A stretch of 64,000 nucleotides of DNA from Lysinibacillus halotolerans (GTDB lineage: Bacteria; Bacillota; Bacilli; Bacillales_A; Planococcaceae). How positions within the stretch are numbered: the stretch's first letter is position 1; the number at the start of each line of letters is the position of its first letter. The notes under the pieces are model-generated. The model worked only from the letters and a program-made list of their open reading frames with translations. It was not told the origin of the DNA and ran no database searches. Below are positions 7,229-15,827 of the stretch, in pieces. Location of the stretch: positions 1-64,000 of the forward strand of contig NZ_RHLQ01000016.1 in NCBI RefSeq assembly GCF_003711845.1. The letters run 5' to 3'. Both the position numbers and the translations under genes were made by a program.

Positions 7229-9278
7229 TGTAAATCATACAACAAGTGAATCAAACGATGCATTAAAAGATAAACAGCTTGCCACAGAGCGTATCGATGT
7301 ATTAACAGTGGAACAACAACAAGAGTTGATTGAAAAGTATGACACAGAAGCGAATATGCGGAAAATTGCCGGTGTTATGAAATGGGTTATTTTCATTGGG
7401 CTTCTTGCTTTCTCCTTATTCCAGTTATATACCGCTATTTTTGGGCAATTTACCGCTTATATTCAACGATCTATCCATTTAGGATTTGGTTTAACCTTCG
7501 TATTCTTACTATTCCCGTCTCGTAAAAAGGGAAGAAAAGATAGGATACCATTTTATGACTACTTATTAGCTTTAGTAGCAGCTGTAACAGGGGCATATTG
7601 GACAATTAATTATGATCGTTTAGTAACAAGTTTAGGTACGATTACACAAATGGATTTCATCGTTGGTTTAATTGTTATTTTACTAGTATTAGAGGCTGCT
7701 AGACGTTCTGTTGGATTACCAATTGCGATTATTGCCGTTTTATTTTTGGCCTACGCAATATATGGACAATATATGCCGGACATTTTTGCCCACCGTGGTC
7801 AATCTCTAGAGCAACTAGTCAATTTAATGTACTACTCAACGGATGGTATTTTAGGTACTCCAATTAGTGTTTCAGCAACCTACATTTTTGCCTTTTTACT
7901 ATTTGGTGCCTTCCTTGTTAAAACAGGGGTAGGGGAGTACTTTAATGATTTAGCTATTGCAGTAGCGGGGAAATTAATTGGTGGTCCCGCAAAAGTAGCT
8001 ATTTTCTCATCAGCCCTACAAGGAACAATTTCAGGAAGTTCGGTAGCAAATGTTGTTACTTCCGGAGCCTACACAATCCCATTAATGAAAAAGTTAGGTT
8101 ATAAAAAAGATTTTGCTGGTGCTGTAGAAGCTGCTTCTTCTACAGGAGGGCAAATCATGCCACCGATTATGGGGGCAGCAGCCTTCTTAATGGTTGAATT
8201 TATCGGGCGAGGAGTTACTTATTGGGATATCGCGAAGGCAGCGATTATTCCAGCCATTCTTTATTTTGCAGGGATCTGGATTATGACCCATTTCGAAGCA
8301 AAACGTCTAGGCTTGCGCGGTCTTACAGATGAAGAAATGCCAGACCGAAAAATGATTTGGAAAAAACTTTATTTATTAATTCCAATTGCATTAATTGTTG
8401 TCATTATGATGTTCGGTGTACCAGTAATCCATTCTGCGTTATATGGTATTATTGCGTGTATCATCGTAGGTTTCTTCAATAAAGATGTGAAATTTGGAAT
8501 CCGTGAAATTATCGATGCTCTAGTTGATGGGGCTCGTACTGCTTTATCAGTTGCCGCTGCAACAGCTTGTGCTGGTATTATTGTAGGGGTAGTTGTTAAA
8601 ACGGGTCTTGGTTTAAGCTTAGCAAATAGTTTAGTAGACCTTGCCGGAGGACGTATTTTCTTAACATTATTCTTTGTTATGATTGCATCCCTTATTTTAG
8701 GAATGGGTGCACCAACAACAGCAAACTACGTTATTACATCGACGATTGCAGCACCAGCGATTATTACGCTATTAGCACCTGATGTTTCACAAGCATTAGT
8801 ACCGATTACAGTTGTATTAGCTGCACATTTCTTTGTATTCTACTTTGGTATTATTGCAGACATTACTCCACCAGTTGCATTGGCTGCCTTTGCAGCGTCA
8901 GGTATTTCAGGGGGGGATCCAATTAAAACAGGGGTTCACTCAGCAAAATTAGCTATCGCGGCATTCATTATTCCGTATATGATTGTTTACTCGCCATCTT
9001 TACTAATGATTGATGTGACGTTCTGGGAAGTTGCATGGTTAGTCATTACAGCAATGCTTGGAATGATTGCAATAGGAGCTGGGGTTATCGGCTATTGGTA
9101 CCGTCCTATTAATTTGTTAGAACGATTAATAGTTATTGCAGCAGGTCTTGCGATGGTTTATCCAGAATCAATGTCTGACATTATCGGGTTAGTCGTATTC
9201 GGTATTATGTTCTTTATTCAATTAGCAACAAAAAATAAAGGAAATAAACAAGGGCAATTAGGAACTACAACAAATTAA
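7218..9278 (+). CDS. TRAP transporter fused permease (DctQ-DctM type)
   Basis: A 686-residue integral membrane protein that imports a solute using an ion gradient. The first third holds the four-helix small (Q) subunit, the rest the large (M) subunit of about 12 helices. M-domain signatures include the glycine-rich stretch SGSSVANVVTSGAY, GQIMPPIMGAAAF and the repeat GMGAPTTANYVI. A hydrophilic head of about 45 residues precedes the first helix. Start ATG 7218 lies inside the DUF1850 gene, and the ribosome site is weak, consistent with coupling. It ends at the terminator 9287-9317. Confidence 0.93.
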   Translation: MKNDVNHTTSESNDALKDKQLATERIDVLTVEQQQELIEKYDTEANMRKIAGVMKWVIFIGLLAFSLFQLYTAIFGQFTAYIQRSIHLGFGLTFVFLLFPSRKKGRKDRIPFYDYLLALVAAVTGAYWTINYDRLVTSLGTITQMDFIVGLIVILLVLEAARRSVGLPIAIIAVLFLAYAIYGQYMPDIFAHRGQSLEQLVNLMYYSTDGILGTPISVSATYIFAFLLFGAFLVKTGVGEYFNDLAIAVAGKLIGGPAKVAIFSSALQGTISGSSVANVVTSGAYTIPLMKKLGYKKDFAGAVEAASSTGGQIMPPIMGAAAFLMVEFIGRGVTYWDIAKAAIIPAILYFAGIWIMTHFEAKRLGLRGLTDEEMPDRKMIWKKLYLLIPIALIVVIMMFGVPVIHSALYGIIACIIVGFFNKDVKFGIREIIDALVDGARTALSVAAATACAGIIVGVVVKTGLGLSLANSLVDLAGGRIFLTLFFVMIASLILGMGAPTTANYVITSTIAAPAIITLLAPDVSQALVPITVVLAAHFFVFYFGIIADITPPVALAAFAASGISGGDPIKTGVHSAKLAIAAFIIPYMIVYSPSLLMIDVTFWEVAWLVITAMLGMIAIGAGVIGYWYRPINLLERLIVIAAGLAMVYPESMSDIIGLVVFGIMFFIQLATKNKGNKQGQLGTTTN

Positions 9279-9286
9279 GAAATTGA

Positions 9287-9317
9287 AGCTTGCACAATAT
9301 CGTGCAAGCTTTTTTTA
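9287..9317 (+). terminator. Terminator of the TAXI-TRAP operon
   Basis: AAGCTTGCAC (9287 on) pairs with GTGCAAGCTT across a short loop, followed by T7. Confidence 0.93.
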
Positions 9318-9422
9318 TGGAATGTAAAAGAAATTAATTTTCTGTAAATAGATGGAGATTCCATTGTTTTTCAGCATTGGCTTACTTTACACTAAGATTA
9401 AAACGAACATGTGGAGGTATTT

Positions 9423-9959
9423 ATGAAGAGTATTGCAGTTGATATGGATCAAGTGATAGCAGATTTTCTAGGTAAAGCGACAAGAGCTTTCCAAGAACGG
9501 TTTAATATTCCCGTTTCTAAAGAAGAGTTTGACGTAGCAAAAATCGAAGCCCAATATCCTGAACTAGCTAATCAGTTCTATTTAATGATCAATGAACCTG
9601 ATTTTTTCAGAGATTTCGAATTAGAAGATAAGGACGCTGTACCTGTATTAAAAGAACTGAGTGAACACTATGAAATTTATATTGCGACAGCGGCTATGGA
9701 TGTGCCAGGTTGCTTCAATGCTAAATATGAATGGTTATTAGAACATTTTCCGTTTTTAGACCCAGCCTACTTTATATTCTGTGGAGATAAAAAGGTCGTA
9801 AAAGCAGATTATTTAATCGATGACAATGTAAAGCAACTTCAATCCTTTACAGGGGAAGGGATTTTATATTCTCAAAGCTACAATGAATATTGCACGGAAT
9901 TTAAACGTGTTCATAATTGGCAAGAAATTCGAACATTATTTTTGCCAGTAAAGCAATAA
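9423..9959 (+). CDS. 5'(3')-deoxyribonucleotidase family protein (HAD superfamily)
   Basis: A 178-residue HAD-fold phosphatase. The catalytic motif is VDMDQVIADFLG at the N-terminus (nucleophile and acid/base Asp), followed by ATAAMDVPG (motif II region) and DYLIDDN (motif IV acidic pair). Relatives dephosphorylate nucleoside monophosphates, limiting dNTP pools. The frame opens at GTG 9411, but GTGGAGGT there is the ribosome site for ATG 9423. It stands alone, 73 bases before the phosphonate regulator, and may have no link to it. Confidence 0.8.
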   Translation: MKSIAVDMDQVIADFLGKATRAFQERFNIPVSKEEFDVAKIEAQYPELANQFYLMINEPDFFRDFELEDKDAVPVLKELSEHYEIYIATAAMDVPGCFNAKYEWLLEHFPFLDPAYFIFCGDKKVVKADYLIDDNVKQLQSFTGEGILYSQSYNEYCTEFKRVHNWQEIRTLFLPVKQ

Positions 9960-10032
9960 AAGAATATTGACATTGTTCACCAAATTTTAATCCCATTCAT
10001 GTAGGTTAGAAGGAAGAGATTGAGGTGAAATT

Positions 10033-10764
10033 ATGGATAACATCGATGTGCGGGACTATTTATTAGAAAAAATTCAAAATTGTAATTGTGAAGAAGGGCT
10101 TAAATTACCGAGTGAAAACAAATTAGCTGCAAAATTTTCTATCCCCCGTAAAAGAATCCGAGACGTATACTTAGATTTAGAACAAATGGGGATGATTGAA
10201 TCCAAACAAGGGATTGGTCATTTTGTTAAACCGAAACGAAAATTACTAGATATCGTTTTAACTGGGGATGTTAGTTTTAGTGAAAAAATGAAGCTGCAAA
10301 CGAAGGATTATAAGTCTGTTTTAACAAGGCTGGAGCAAATCGAAATGTCTAAGTTAGAATATCCCCATATAGAATTTGCTAATTGTAAAACCCTTTATAT
10401 TATTGAGAGATTACGTTTTGTGGATGGTGAACCTGCTGCTATCCACCGTTCTTATGTTAACGCGGATCTTTTTCCTGAAATAAAAAAAGAACGCAGTCAA
10501 TTATCCTCCATTTACCAATTTTATAAAACCCACGGTATCGAAAACTTCGAAAGTTCATTTACAAGACTTTCAACTATTTTTCCAGGTAAGTATGAACGAA
10601 TGATGCTTCACTGTGAAAATTTAGTTCCTATTATTTTAGTTGAATCGGACAACTGGAATAAAGATGAAAATGTTCAATTAGAATATACGGAAATATTATA
10701 TCGAAGCGACCGCTTCTCCTTCCAATTAACGAATACTCGAAAAGAAAAAGGATGTCTCTGTTAA
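10033..10764 (+). CDS. phnF: GntR-family regulator of the phosphonate operon (PhnF-like)
   Basis: A 243-residue transcription factor with an N-terminal winged helix (LPSENKLAAKFSIPRKRI; about residues 5-70). The C-terminal UTRA ligand-binding domain is of the HutC/PhnF subgroup (YIIERLRFVDGEPAAIHRSY, residues about 110-235). Members repress transport or catabolic operons and release DNA on binding a metabolite. Its position directly before phnG suggests it controls the phn genes. It has its own terminator overlapping its stop codon, so phnG is not simply downstream in the same transcript. TTGACA at 9968 is a possible -35, without a clear -10. Confidence 0.85.
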   Translation: MDNIDVRDYLLEKIQNCNCEEGLKLPSENKLAAKFSIPRKRIRDVYLDLEQMGMIESKQGIGHFVKPKRKLLDIVLTGDVSFSEKMKLQTKDYKSVLTRLEQIEMSKLEYPHIEFANCKTLYIIERLRFVDGEPAAIHRSYVNADLFPEIKKERSQLSSIYQFYKTHGIENFESSFTRLSTIFPGKYERMMLHCENLVPIILVESDNWNKDENVQLEYTEILYRSDRFSFQLTNTRKEKGCLC

Positions 10765-10780
10765 AAGAGGCATCCTTTTT
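10745..10780 (+). terminator. Terminator overlapping the end of phnF
   Basis: AAAAAGGATGTCTCT (10745-10759) pairs with AGAGGCATCCTTTTT (10766-10780), one G-T pair. The phnF stop codon lies in the loop region. It separates phnF from the C-P lyase genes. Confidence 0.88.
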
Positions 10781-10862
10781 CCCTTTTTACAAAAACTTCA
10801 CACTAGCTTAATGGTCTTCTACTTGGCGACAAGATACATTTGCATTGAAAGGGGTGCAGAAG

Positions 10863-11285
10863 ATGAAAAGAGCTTTAAGAACAAAACTATTAATTGAAGT
10901 AGGAAGAAATGAAGCGATTCAATTTGCAAAAGAAATTTCAACAAAGTATCAAGTGGAAGAAATTCAAGCACCAACATTAGGCTTAACGATGATTAAGATG
11001 CGAGAATCGGCACAACAATCATTATTTTATATAGGAGAAGTATTAGTAACAGAAACAAAAGTGAAAATTAACGAAAGCTTTGGAATCGGCATTGTGATGG
11101 AAGAGGATCAAGAATTATCCCGGGCATTAGCGATAGTTGATGCGGCTTATAAAGAGAATTTACCCGAGACCCTAAATTGGCAAAGGGAGTTTGAAAAGCT
11201 ACAACAACTATATCAACAACAATTACAGCAATTAAAATGTTCCATCGAGCGGACAAAAGTTAATTTCGAAACAATGAAAATTTAA
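10863..11285 (+). CDS. phnG: C-P lyase subunit PhnG
   Basis: 140-residue member of the PhnG family, part of the PhnGHIJ core complex. With PhnI, PhnH and PhnL it forms ribose 1-phosphonate triphosphate from ATP and a phosphonate. The conserved region LGLTMIKMRESAQQSLFYIGEVLVTE is visible in pieces around residues 40-65. The C-terminal Gln-rich tail (YQQQLQQL) is unusual but short. ATG 10863 follows AAAGGGG at 8 nt; an in-frame TTG at 10845 is less likely. First gene of a run in which every junction is short or overlapping. Confidence 0.9.
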   Translation: MKRALRTKLLIEVGRNEAIQFAKEISTKYQVEEIQAPTLGLTMIKMRESAQQSLFYIGEVLVTETKVKINESFGIGIVMEEDQELSRALAIVDAAYKENLPETLNWQREFEKLQQLYQQQLQQLKCSIERTKVNFETMKI

Positions 11286-11297
11286 GGAGGAGTACAA

Positions 11298-11861
11298 ATG
11301 GATGAACATCGTACACAACGTACATTCCGAAAAATTTTGGAGGCCATGACCTTTCCCGGGAAGATTCTTCAGTTGGAACAGAGCCCGAATGAACTATCTC
11401 CTTTATATTCGCAAACAGTACTTGTTTGCCAAACCCTTTTAGATGGCGAAGTAACGTATGCAGTAATAGGTGAAAAGAAGGTTGGTCAATCGATTCAAGC
11501 TTATACAGGAAGTCACGAAGCAAAAGTAGAAGAAGCAGATTTTATTATTATTCCGAATACAGTATGTTCCGATGAGATTGCGCATCTAAAAGTAGCGAAA
11601 AAAGGAAATCTTTTGGATCCACAAAAGTCAGCAACGTTATTTTTTGAAGTCGACAATTTAATGGATGGAATACAGCTGGAATTAATGGGGCCAGGCATTA
11701 AAGATAAAACGGTCATTCATGCGGATATTTCTAAGGGTTTTCTAAAAATAAGAGATGAATTAAATGTTGAATATCCCCTTGGTATTGATGTTCTATTTAT
11801 TGACCGAAATGGCTATGGGATGGCACTACCAAGAACGACAAAGGTAACGGAGGTGAAGTAA
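11298..11861 (+). CDS. phnH: C-P lyase subunit PhnH
   Basis: 187-residue PhnH family protein of the C-P lyase core. Recognised by the N-terminal FRKILEAMTFPGK (family pattern FR..m.AMs.PG) and LMGPGIKD near residue 130. Twelve bases after phnG, with GGAGGAG before the ATG; two bases before phnI. It is needed for assembly of the core and for transfer of the phosphonate to ATP-derived ribose. Confidence 0.92.
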   Translation: MDEHRTQRTFRKILEAMTFPGKILQLEQSPNELSPLYSQTVLVCQTLLDGEVTYAVIGEKKVGQSIQAYTGSHEAKVEEADFIIIPNTVCSDEIAHLKVAKKGNLLDPQKSATLFFEVDNLMDGIQLELMGPGIKDKTVIHADISKGFLKIRDELNVEYPLGIDVLFIDRNGYGMALPRTTKVTEVK

Positions 11862-11863
11862 AG

Positions 11864-12955
11864 ATGGGGTATGTAGCAGTAACAGGTGGACAGGAAGCGA
11901 TCGAGGCTTCCCTTCAACATTTAACCTATGAACGTATTAAAGAAGGGAAATTCATTGATGTTGAATCGATTAAAGCAACAATGCGAGGTTTCTTAGATCA
12001 AGTGATGTCAGAAAGCAGTCTTTATAGTGAGCGTCTTGCAGCACTGGCTATGAAACAAAGTGAAGGTAATGTAGAAGAGGCAGTATTTTTGTTACGAGCC
12101 CACCGCTCTACTTTACCAAGACTATATTATTCTACTGTAACGGACGCTAGAGATATGTTCGTCATTCGTCGTATATCAGCGAGTTTTAAAGATATACCAG
12201 GAGGTCAAATTCTAGGGGCATCCCACGACTATTTGCATCGCTTACTAGATTTTTCTTTAGTAGAGGAAACAGAACAAGACGTCTTAAGAAAAAAAGCAGA
12301 ATTCGAGGCAATCGAAGTACCTGAGGAAAGTTCGTTAACTTTAGAAAAACTACCTAAAGTAATGGATTATTTACGAAAAGAAGGACTTATTAATGAATTT
12401 CCCTTAAACGACGAAGAACCTGATGATATCACGAAGGAAAGCTTAACTTTTCCAAGTAGTCGAAGCGAACGTCTTCAAATTTTAACTCGTGGTCAAACTG
12501 GATCGGTGACTTCCCTTGGCTATGCTGGTTTGCGAGGCTACGGATCTTCCCATCCAAATGTCGGGGAAGTACGGGTAGGTTATCAACCGATTCATATTGC
12601 ATTAGATGAAGACGGAGATGAATATTACATTGGTTCAATTAAATTAACGGAAGTTGAGTCGTTCATTCCGGCTAATATCAGTGAAGATGGTAAAGAAGTT
12701 TTAGAGTTTGATATCGGTTACGGTGCTTGTTTTGGTCAAAACGAAACGAAAGCAATTGCCATGTCGATATTAGATCATGCATTAGAAAACCCGGAAAACA
12801 CGCCAATTCATGATGAGGAATTTGTTCTCCTTCACGTGGATACGGTGGAATCAACTGGATTTATCTCACATTTGAAGTTACCTCATTATGTAACGTTCCA
12901 ATCGAAATTGGAGCAAATCCGGAAAATTAAAAGGGAAGGTGTCACGAATGAATAA
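11864..12955 (+). CDS. phnI: C-P lyase subunit PhnI (nucleosidase component)
   Basis: 363-residue PhnI. In E. coli PhnI displaces adenine from ATP by the phosphonate, with PhnG, PhnH and PhnL, giving ribose 1-methylphosphonate 5-triphosphate. Family features: MGYVAVTGGQEAI at the start, RGQTGSVTSLGYAGLRGYG near residue 210, and VGYQPIHIALDEDGDEYYIG. Length matches the family. Its last 8 bases overlap the start of phnJ. Confidence 0.93.
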   Translation: MGYVAVTGGQEAIEASLQHLTYERIKEGKFIDVESIKATMRGFLDQVMSESSLYSERLAALAMKQSEGNVEEAVFLLRAHRSTLPRLYYSTVTDARDMFVIRRISASFKDIPGGQILGASHDYLHRLLDFSLVEETEQDVLRKKAEFEAIEVPEESSLTLEKLPKVMDYLRKEGLINEFPLNDEEPDDITKESLTFPSSRSERLQILTRGQTGSVTSLGYAGLRGYGSSHPNVGEVRVGYQPIHIALDEDGDEYYIGSIKLTEVESFIPANISEDGKEVLEFDIGYGACFGQNETKAIAMSILDHALENPENTPIHDEEFVLLHVDTVESTGFISHLKLPHYVTFQSKLEQIRKIKREGVTNE

Positions 12956-13799
12956 GTTTCCTTTCGCATTTTTAGATGAGCAATCTAAAAAAGAAATAAG
13001 ACGAGCGGTTTTAAAGGGAGTGGCTATCCCTGGTTATCAAGTTCCTTTTGCTTCAAGGGAAATGCCTATTGGTCGGGGATGGGGGACGGGAGGACTTCAA
13101 ATTACTCTTGCCCTAGTTGGACAAAGTGATGTGTTAAAAGTCATTGACCAAGGTTCTGATGAGTCAGTGAATGCCGTTAATATAAAGAAATTAGTGCAAG
13201 GTACAACAGGAATTGAAACAACGATCCATACAAAGGAAGCAACTTTAATTCAGTCCCGCCACCGAATACCGGAAGTGCCATTAAGAAGTGATCAAATTAT
13301 GATTTTGCAAGTTCCTGAGCCAGAACCTCTTCGTTCAGTGGAGCGAAGTGAGTTCAAAACAAAACAGCTTCATGCGGAAAAGGAATATAGTGGAGCGTGG
13401 TTGTTACTATTTGAGCAAATTATGCGCTATAACCAAACGTCTCAAGGGGCGGATTATCCGGTATTAGTACATGATCGTTATGTAATGAATCCGAGTCCAA
13501 TTCCCCGATTTGATAATCCAAAAATTCATAATAGTGACGCCCTCATTCTCTTTGGAGCAGGCCGAGAGAAGAAAATTTATGCAGTACCTCCTTATACAAA
13601 GGTAGAATCGTTAGCCTTTGATGATTATCCTTTTGAAATTGAAAAATTTGAAGGGAAGGCATGTAAAGTTACTGGATTAACCGATGTATTCCTAGATGAA
13701 TTAACCGATGAGCAAACGGGAGAAACGTATTATTTATGTAATGATACGAGCTTTATGCAGGAATATTTAGAGAAGCGGGGGACTGTTCATGTTCGATAA
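12948..13799 (+). CDS. phnJ: C-P lyase PhnJ, two canonical cysteines missing
   Basis: PhnJ is the radical-SAM enzyme that cuts the carbon-phosphorus bond of ribose 1-methylphosphonate 5-phosphate. Most of the 283 residues align well with E. coli PhnJ from memory: AIPGYQVPF with the glycyl-radical glycine (residue 29), GRGWGTGGLQ, SRHRIPEVPL, MNPSPIPRFDNPK and LFGAGREKKIYAVPP. The cysteine motif is altered. Where E. coli has C241-x2-C244-x21-C266-x5-C272, this protein has ACKVTG and LCNDTSFM: Cys239, Thr242, Cys264, Met270, at identical spacing. Thus one presumed cluster ligand and the presumed thiyl-radical cysteine are replaced. The operon is otherwise intact, so it is either a divergent mechanism or a dead enzyme. 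ATG 12948 has GGGAAGGTG upstream; GTG 12939 is an alternative. Confidence 0.92.
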   Translation: MNKFPFAFLDEQSKKEIRRAVLKGVAIPGYQVPFASREMPIGRGWGTGGLQITLALVGQSDVLKVIDQGSDESVNAVNIKKLVQGTTGIETTIHTKEATLIQSRHRIPEVPLRSDQIMILQVPEPEPLRSVERSEFKTKQLHAEKEYSGAWLLLFEQIMRYNQTSQGADYPVLVHDRYVMNPSPIPRFDNPKIHNSDALILFGAGREKKIYAVPPYTKVESLAFDDYPFEIEKFEGKACKVTGLTDVFLDELTDEQTGETYYLCNDTSFMQEYLEKRGTVHVR

Positions 13800-14625
13800 A
13801 CCAATTTTACAAATAAAAAATTTATCGAAGCAATACGGTGAAGGGTGTTCTTATTGCCAACAAGAAGATGCAAAGTTAGAAAGAAACTTCTGTCCGGTTT
13901 GTAAAACGGTCTATGCATGTAAAAATATTTCCATCGATCTACACCGGGGTGAAATTTTAGGGATTGTTGGTGAAAGTGGTAGTGGTAAGTCTACATTGAT
14001 GAAATGTTTATACTTCGATGAAGAAATAACAACTGGGGAAGGCTATTTAACGGATTATTTTAACGGGAAAGAAAATATTTTTACCCAGTCTGGGCAGCAG
14101 AAAAGATTTATTCGCAACTCATTATTAGGAATGGTTTATCAAAATCCGATGCTAGGCTTAAAGATGGACTTTTCATCTATTAGCAATATTGCAGAAAAAC
14201 AAATAGCAGCGGGCAATCGCAATGTAGAACAAATGGTAGATCGAAGTAATGAGTTATTAGACAAAGTAAATATTTCGATTAAGAGAAGTAAAGAACCACC
14301 TAAAAATTTCTCTGGCGGTATGCAACAACGGGTCCAAATCGCAAAGGCATTATCTAGTAATCCACCAATTCTTTTGCTAGATGAAGTGACAACGGGCTTG
14401 GATTTATCGGTTCAAGCAGCTGTTCTAGATTTGATTAAAACGATACAACGAGTAATGCAAATCTCAATGATTGTCGTATCCCATGATTTAGCAGTCATTC
14501 GTATGCTAGCAGATCGAACGGTCGTTATGTTAAATGGACAAATCATTGAAGAAGGCTTAACAGATCAAATTTTAGAAGACCCACAACATGCTTATACACA
14601 GCAACTTGTTTACTCATTACTTTAG
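13789..14625 (+). CDS. phnK: C-P lyase ABC protein PhnK with a four-cysteine insert
   Basis: ATP-binding-cassette protein that docks on PhnJ and is needed for C-P lyase turnover in vivo. Walker A GESGSGKST is at residues 61-69, signature FSGGMQQRVQ near 185 and Walker B ILLLDEVTTGLD near 205. Compared with E. coli PhnK, the N-terminus carries about 25 extra residues between the first strand and CKNISIDL. The insert holds C20-x2-C23-x11-C35-x2-C38, spacing typical of a zinc ribbon or rubredoxin-like knuckle, plus C44. The total length (278) exceeds the E. coli protein by about that amount. It overlaps phnJ by 11 bases. Whether the insert binds metal is unknown. Confidence 0.93.
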   Translation: MFDKPILQIKNLSKQYGEGCSYCQQEDAKLERNFCPVCKTVYACKNISIDLHRGEILGIVGESGSGKSTLMKCLYFDEEITTGEGYLTDYFNGKENIFTQSGQQKRFIRNSLLGMVYQNPMLGLKMDFSSISNIAEKQIAAGNRNVEQMVDRSNELLDKVNISIKRSKEPPKNFSGGMQQRVQIAKALSSNPPILLLDEVTTGLDLSVQAAVLDLIKTIQRVMQISMIVVSHDLAVIRMLADRTVVMLNGQIIEEGLTDQILEDPQHAYTQQLVYSLL

Positions 14626-14636
14626 GAGGCGTCGTT

Positions 14637-15812
14637 ATGTTCATATTAACCAATGGCACGATCGTTACTGAAAAAGAGATGTTAAAGCATCATGCAATCG
14701 TTGTGGAAAATGATATCATCTCGAAAATTATTCATGAAAAAGAAGTCGAGCAATATCCGGATGCCGTTGTAATGAATGCCAACGGAGGATACATTTCCCC
14801 AGGCTTTGTGGACATTCATTCTGATTATATTGAAACAATTGTATCACCTCGCCCTAATTCGATGATGGATATGACATTAGGGTTGCGGGAAAGTGAACGT
14901 ATTTTAATGACCCATGGGATTACGACGATTTTCCACTCTTTATCCTATTACGGTGATGATAAATACTCCCATAAAGCGATTCGAAATCCAGAAAATGTTC
15001 AAAAATGTGTTAATGCCATCAATGACTCCCACCAAAGTCAGCATTTAATTCGTCACCGTTTACATGCACGTTTTGAAATTGATTGTTTAGATCAATTACC
15101 GGTGTTGATTGAAAATATTCAAGACGATAAAGTACATCTTTTATCATTTATGGACCACACTCCAGGGCAAGGGCAATATCGTAATCTTGAAATCTATAAA
15201 CAAATTATGCGCGGTTATCGAAATATGACGGAGCAAGAGGCGGATACGTTAATCGAAAGCCAAATTGAAAAAGAAAAAATAACGTTAGATCAAATAGAGG
15301 AAATTTGTAAGTTAGCGTTAGAAAGAAATATTGCGGTTGCTTCCCATGATGATGATGAAGTTGAAAAATTAAAACTTGTTAAATCCTATGGAACGACGAT
15401 AAGTGAGTTTCCTATTACGTTGGATGTGGCAAAGGCAGCAAAGACAATAGGACTTCAAACAATAGCTGGTGCGCCAAATATTTTACTTGGCGGTTCCCAT
15501 TCAGGAAATTTAAGTGCAGCAGAGGCGATTCAAGCAAGGGTAATCGATATTATTTGCAGTGACTACTATCCTCCGGCAATGCTCCACAGCATTTTTGAAA
15601 TGAACAAAAAGTACGAAGAAGATTTACATTATCTATTCCAATTAGTAACGATCAATCCGGCCCGTGCAGTTAATTTAGGACATTTAATTGGATCGATTGA
15701 AGAAAATAAGAAGGCGGATTTATTGATTATTGAGCAATTGGACGACGGATATCCGACCATTACAACGACAATGGTTGATGGAAAAGTGATTATGCAAACA
15801 AATTATCGTTAA
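14637..15812 (+). CDS. phnM: Ribose 1-methylphosphonate 5-triphosphate diphosphatase PhnM
   Basis: Amidohydrolase-fold enzyme, 391 aa, that removes pyrophosphate from the triphosphate made by PhnGHIL and so prepares the PhnJ substrate. The metal site is visible as GFVDIHSDYIE near residue 60, SHDDD near 238 and SDYYPPAMLHS near 305. It lies between phnK and phnL here (K-M-L order), unlike E. coli (K-L-M). Eleven bases after phnK, with GGAGG before ATG. Confidence 0.92.
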   Translation: MFILTNGTIVTEKEMLKHHAIVVENDIISKIIHEKEVEQYPDAVVMNANGGYISPGFVDIHSDYIETIVSPRPNSMMDMTLGLRESERILMTHGITTIFHSLSYYGDDKYSHKAIRNPENVQKCVNAINDSHQSQHLIRHRLHARFEIDCLDQLPVLIENIQDDKVHLLSFMDHTPGQGQYRNLEIYKQIMRGYRNMTEQEADTLIESQIEKEKITLDQIEEICKLALERNIAVASHDDDEVEKLKLVKSYGTTISEFPITLDVAKAAKTIGLQTIAGAPNILLGGSHSGNLSAAEAIQARVIDIICSDYYPPAMLHSIFEMNKKYEEDLHYLFQLVTINPARAVNLGHLIGSIEENKKADLLIIEQLDDGYPTITTTMVDGKVIMQTNYR

Positions 15813-15827
15813 AAGGGAGGGTTGTTT

